From contig NC_067203.1 in the NCBI RefSeq assembly GCF_026262505.1, forward strand, positions 8,246,001 through 8,310,000: a stretch of DNA of 64,000 nucleotides, read 5' to 3'. The notes below the pieces were generated by a model. The model was given only the letters and a program-made list of their open reading frames with translations, did not search any database and was not told the origin of the DNA. Origin of the DNA: Trichomonas vaginalis G3. Taxonomy: Eukaryota; Parabasalia; Trichomonadida; Trichomonadidae. The position numbers and the translations under genes are program-made. This document shows, in pieces, positions 60,172 through 64,000 of this stretch (the stretch's first letter is position 1; the number at the start of each line of letters is the position of its first letter).

Positions 60172-60735
60172 TTTAGCTAAAATTTTAGGATAGATAATAT
60201 GATAAAAAGAATATCTGTATCCTATAGATTAAATTTATCCTATAGATACGCATCAGGAACATGGTAGGTCACTTCAAATTATTTTGAAAATGAGCTTGAG
60301 CTCAAAATGGTATAGTCAAATTTACTCCCACTCAATAGGACTATTTGGTCATAGAATAAATCATTAAAAAGCTATCAAATTTCAAATTTTGAAAAAATTA
60401 GAAGACTATATGTGTTTTACACTATATCATTACCACTCACGTTACATGTCTTCCCTAATCAGTATGCTATGCAATGATGATTCTGATTAGTGAACAGAAT
60501 TCAAAATATTATCCAGCAAATATTACATGTTTAGGAACTTCAATATCAAAATTAAAGAGTACTATAGTATGCTTACCAAACCCATGGACAGAATATCATA
60601 TACCTTAGCTTTACACCAATCGGAATTTTAGCAAAATTAAGAGAATTGAAAATTTATGGACATTTTGATATTCTCTTTTAGCACATGCACGAAGTCAAAG
60701 GATAAATTTCTTCAAAATTTCGCGGAAAACCGTTT
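60172..60735. other. Divergent intergenic region, no gene seen
   Basis: Lies between the Ind1-type and cyclophilin genes. The frame upstream of the cyclophilin ATG is open to 60656 but not gene-like. No repeats found. Confidence 0.5.
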
Positions 60736-60741
60736 TCATTC
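60736..60741 (+). promoter_or_regulatory. Trichomonad initiator of the cyclophilin gene
   Basis: TCATTC five bases before the ATG at 60746, matching the trichomonad Inr and supporting that start. Confidence 0.72.
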
Positions 60742-60745
60742 AAAT

Positions 60746-61267
60746 ATGATAAAGCGTCCACATTGCTTCTTCGACGTCAACATTGATAACAAATCTGTAG
60801 GCAGAATCATTTTCGAGCTCTTCAGTGATATAGTTCCAAAGACATCAGAGAATTTCAGATGTTTATGCACTGGTGAAAAAGGAAAAGGCAAAAATGGAAT
60901 GCCTCTTCACTACAAAGGCACACAGTTCCATCGTATTATCCCTAATTTCATGATTCAGGGTGGAGATATCATCAATTTCAATGGTACTGGCGGTGAATCA
61001 ATCTATGGATACACATTTCCAGATGAAAACTTCTATGTAAAGCATGATAACCCATATATACTCTCAATGGCAAATGCTGGACAGAATACAAACAGCAGCC
61101 AGTTCTTTATTACAACAGTAAAGACTCCACAGCTTGATGGAGAGCATGTTGCATTTGGCAGAGTCGTTAACGGCTTCGATGTCGTCGAAAAGATCCAAGA
61201 ATGTAGATCAGATGACGGAAAACCAAAATTTGTTTGCGAAGTTGCCGATTGCGGCCAATTCGACTAA
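60746..61267 (+). CDS. Cyclophilin-type peptidyl-prolyl isomerase
   Basis: A 173-residue single-domain cyclophilin ([20 protein letters not shown]). Active-site residues are present: [14 protein letters not shown] (Arg, Phe, Met, Gln), [14 protein letters not shown] and the His of GEHVAFGRV. The Trp that contacts cyclosporin in human cyclophilin A (KTEWLDGKH) is Gln here (KTPQLDGEH), so low cyclosporin binding is predicted. Length equals known cytosolic cyclophilins of trichomonads, which assist protein folding and nuclear transport of Myb factors; which paralogue this is cannot be said. The start is fixed by the initiator at 60736. Confidence 0.92.
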   Translation: MIKRPHCFFDVNIDNKSVGRIIFELFSDIVPKTSENFRCLCTGEKGKGKNGMPLHYKGTQFHRIIPNFMIQGGDIINFNGTGGESIYGYTFPDENFYVKHDNPYILSMANAGQNTNSSQFFITTVKTPQLDGEHVAFGRVVNGFDVVEKIQECRSDDGKPKFVCEVADCGQFD

Positions 61268-61953
61268 TTTGATTCATAAGATATATTTTATGGATCGTTT
61301 GGTTACTTATTATATAGTTTATAACGCTTCAGTTGTTAAATATTATATTTTGTATATTTAATTCTAAAAAATACAATATATCCTTTTACCCAACTAAAGC
61401 TTGCCCCAAGAAAAGTTCGTTCTATGAAAAAAAATTTCTCAAATAAAAAATTTTTCTCTTATATTGGAAAATTATTTCTTTTTGTATAAATTCCTTTGCA
61501 GATTAACTGGGATTCCATCTTACTTTCTTCATTATTGATTAGGGATTATCTGAAGCTTGATTTTTGTTTGATTTTTTCATGAAAAATTAAGTGACTGAGC
61601 TTTCTGCTAATACACAACTACTTAACACATGTCAGATATAGATATAAAAATAATGTCCCATAAAATACGACATGGTGTGGACAAATATCTAAAAATGTCG
61701 TAAATATCAGTAAATATTTCATAGTTTCAATCACAAATTGAAGAATTTATTAGTTTCCAGTCGGAAAACTTCAGATTTCCACTTTGCAAACATTCAGAGT
61801 TCAAACACGAATCAACGAAGAATTTTGAAAAAAATAAAGGACAAATTTTACGATGAGAAATATATCTAAAGATATTTTCAATGGACTCCGAAATAAAAAA
61901 ATATTGACTATGTTCTCAAAAAAATATTTTTGAGATATTTACATATCGTAATA
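61268..61953. other. 0.7-kb intergenic region, no gene seen
   Basis: AT-rich, between cyclophilin and the unknown 568-residue gene. No repeat or RNA gene is evident. Confidence 0.5.
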
Positions 61954-63660
61954 ATGCAGAATGTTCAGTATTTGAATGTTGTGCAAGATTTATATGATCA
62001 ATGTCCAGGATACAAACCACTTGTGCACAAGTTCTTAAAATCCGTAATCAATAATAAGTCAGGACAATTCGATGCAAACAATGATGCAATTCATGTACTT
62101 AGATCAGCATTTGCAATGAAATACCCAAGAAGGGATACAAGCAGTCCAGGAACTAAAGCAGTTTTTGATAACTTTGTTACATTGATGAAACAAAATTCAA
62201 CAAATGAAAATTATGCTTTGTTTTTAAGATATTTATCATTGTATACAACAGGTCACATAACACATAAGATGTTTATACGTCTTTTCCTTCCTTTACTTCA
62301 ACAGCCAGTGACTCCTGAAAATCCTGTAATTCGTGAGTTGCCAAAATTCATGTCTTCTGTTAATTCTGGTGTTTTCTACGAAGCACAAAAGGTTTTCAAG
62401 AATGAATTCGACGAATTAGCTACAGAACTCGTTATTTCTGCAACTGCAGCGAAGCCATCAGCCGAGTATTCGAAATCATTAGCGAAATGCTTGACATTAC
62501 TATCCGACGGATGCATTAGACCAGCAGTCGCTAAGCAGTGGCTCTCAGTTTTTTGTAAACCAGATTTAATTAAGCGTTTGGACAACATTGATGACTTTTC
62601 AATGTTCTATCCTGGCAGATTTTCAGCTGATATCGTGTTCTCCGATACTCTTCAAGAGACATTACCTCCTAAAAACGTTTTCGACTTATATCAAAATTCA
62701 ATTGCAAGGAGATATGACCCGCACAACCTTGCAGCTGTATCTTCCGATATTCTAGAGCTCAAGATGCGCCAACTCAGGCACTTAATCCTTAGCCTTGCCA
62801 TTGGAGATCCAGGTACAGCGAATCAACTTAGTTTTGTATACGGATTAGAGAACTCCAAAGAGATCCTTGGAAAACTTCCGAACCATTCCATCCCCGTTGT
62901 CATGCGTTTGGTTGCTTTATTCGAAGATTGTTACAAAACATTAAGTTCTCTTACGTATCACAAGATGAAAAACTATCCGGTTGATGATCCTGAGTACAGA
63001 ATATTATACAAACGATTGTTAAACCATAATACGTTCGCATTTTACTATGAACTTCCAGGATCTCGTTATATTGACTTTGTTTCAGTTCATACAGCTCAGG
63101 TTGCATTGGCATTTGTCGGATTCTTCAATGAAATATACTTTTCCGGAGATCAAAAAGAGAAAATTGAGAAATCTCTTCAATCTCTTTTCCCTCTCTTTGA
63201 TACTTCTAATTTAGGACATTTCTATGTTGTTAATGAACATCCGATTCACTCAATCGTTTATCTTTCCGAAATAGCTCGAATTTTGTCATTATCCGGAAAT
63301 TGTGACGAAGTAAACATTGATGACAAGTTCACATTCTCAGATGATCAAAATGGATTTGGTTCAGAGTTAATAGACCTCATAACTTCAATGACGAGCGAAG
63401 AAAATACAATTAAAGGTCAAATGAGCATCATTGATCTTCCTCTCATTAGAACACTTCGCGCCCTCAGCAGTTTTGAATCATATACATTACCAGAATTCCC
63501 TGAAAACGTTGACCAAGTCAACATCTACATGACTATGACTCAAACTGTTAACAGAGAGAATAAATTCGGTATCACATGCACAAGCGCGTTCTCTCCATGC
63601 TTCGTAGATGTTGTTAATGATCCAGCAATACTTAGAGAAGAACAACAAACAACATTTTGA
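61954..63660 (+). CDS. Unknown 568-residue protein
   Basis: Starts MQNVQYLNVVQDLYDQCPGY; the frame upstream begins without ATG. It is all-alpha in look: about residues 5-110 form a helical bundle, and later segments include DILELKMRQLRHLILSLAIG and NHSIPVVMRLVALFEDCY. The first 50 residues faintly recall a PAH helix bundle of Sin3, but the motif is not convincing. Host-like codon use and an intact frame suggest a real gene. No signal peptide or membrane segment seen. Confidence 0.7.
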   Translation: MQNVQYLNVVQDLYDQCPGYKPLVHKFLKSVINNKSGQFDANNDAIHVLRSAFAMKYPRRDTSSPGTKAVFDNFVTLMKQNSTNENYALFLRYLSLYTTGHITHKMFIRLFLPLLQQPVTPENPVIRELPKFMSSVNSGVFYEAQKVFKNEFDELATELVISATAAKPSAEYSKSLAKCLTLLSDGCIRPAVAKQWLSVFCKPDLIKRLDNIDDFSMFYPGRFSADIVFSDTLQETLPPKNVFDLYQNSIARRYDPHNLAAVSSDILELKMRQLRHLILSLAIGDPGTANQLSFVYGLENSKEILGKLPNHSIPVVMRLVALFEDCYKTLSSLTYHKMKNYPVDDPEYRILYKRLLNHNTFAFYYELPGSRYIDFVSVHTAQVALAFVGFFNEIYFSGDQKEKIEKSLQSLFPLFDTSNLGHFYVVNEHPIHSIVYLSEIARILSLSGNCDEVNIDDKFTFSDDQNGFGSELIDLITSMTSEENTIKGQMSIIDLPLIRTLRALSSFESYTLPEFPENVDQVNIYMTMTQTVNRENKFGITCTSAFSPCFVDVVNDPAILREEQQTTF

Positions 63661-64000
63661 GAATTTATTTTAATTTTTTGATTTTATTTTTATTATTTTG
63701 TAAATTTTATAATGTACAAACTCTTTTTAATGCTTTTTATTCTCTAACTTTCCATATTTTACTCAAGATTTTCAATTTCATTTTGAATAAAAAATGGAAA
63801 ACAGATAAATCTTCATCAGATCAAACGAATAAGACATTTATACAACAAAGCTTATTCACAATTCATATTCATAAAAAGAAATTGAATCATGAAGTAAATC
63901 TTCTTTAAGAAATGATTTTTTGTATTTATCTTCAAAACCAAAGGCATAGGAATTCGAACAAATATATGAAGTACGTATTAATTTATCGATTTTCACCTTA
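63661..64000. other. 3' flank at window end, no gene seen
   Basis: AT-rich sequence after the last gene; an 83-codon frame at 63657-63908 is low-complexity and not called. Confidence 0.5.

Noticed and set aside
61954-63660. Sin3-like PAH protein
   Set aside because: Only a faint helical similarity in the first 50 residues; conserved PAH positions cannot be matched.
1-64000. tRNA or rRNA genes
   Set aside because: Reading by eye I found no cloverleaf with a B-box-like GGTTCGAATCC and no rRNA-like stretch; a covariance-model scan would be needed to exclude them.

Overview
The window looks like nuclear DNA of Trichomonas vaginalis or a very close trichomonad. It is strongly AT-rich, its genes lack introns, and untranslated leaders are short. 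Several genes carry the trichomonad initiator (TCA followed by pyrimidine-rich sequence) a few bases before the ATG. One gene has a hydrogenosome-type presequence. DUF3447/ankyrin genes, a mariner resembling Tvmar1, and large Polinton (Maverick) elements are all hallmarks of this genome. The species call is inference; no database search was possible.

Layout. Positions 1 to about 7475 hold the end of one Polinton (Polinton-1), with all genes on the minus strand: integrase, protein-primed DNA polymerase with an HNH-like insert, and a candidate terminal-protein gene. Next come a frameshifted ankyrin gene (7703-9015) and a 215-bp mariner-type MITE. A host block follows: a SET1-type histone methyltransferase, a small unknown protein, CLP1, a decayed ankyrin gene, a frameshifted GH16 glucanase and a coiled-coil protein. 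Positions 19251-22484 are a gene-free repeat island: two inverted copies of a TTAA-flanked MITE on either side of a 1.86-kb foldback element. Then come a PFA-DSP phosphatase, an exportin-like karyopherin and an ARM/HEAT-like protein.

From 29321 to 54306 lies one minus-strand DUF3447/ankyrin gene opened up by successive insertions. It contains two blocks of a 37-bp minisatellite and a mariner in a TA site. Inside the right end of that mariner sits a complete-length 21.8-kb Polinton (Polinton-2, 32074-53872), with about 675-bp nearly identical terminal inverted repeats and a 5-bp target duplication. Polinton-2 carries major capsid, two minor-capsid candidates, packaging ATPase, integrase, protein-primed polymerase, KilA-N proteins and a phage-style collagen fibre. 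Several parts are broken (polymerase, its upstream partner, ATPase and a remnant zone); many others look whole.

The last 10 kb are ordinary host genes: an importin-like karyopherin, prefoldin subunit 6, the Ind1-type Fe-S ATPase of hydrogenosomes, a cyclophilin and an unrecognised 568-residue protein.

Most notable signals: (1) the four-layer nesting at 29.3-54.3 kb; (2) six pairs of tandem GC-rich mini-hairpins with mostly 3-nt loops inside Polinton-2; (3) a five-fold palindrome shared by its TIRs and interior; (4) a bacteriophage-type fibre in a eukaryotic Polinton; (5) a small domain shared by the genes just upstream of the polymerase in both Polintons, a candidate terminal protein.
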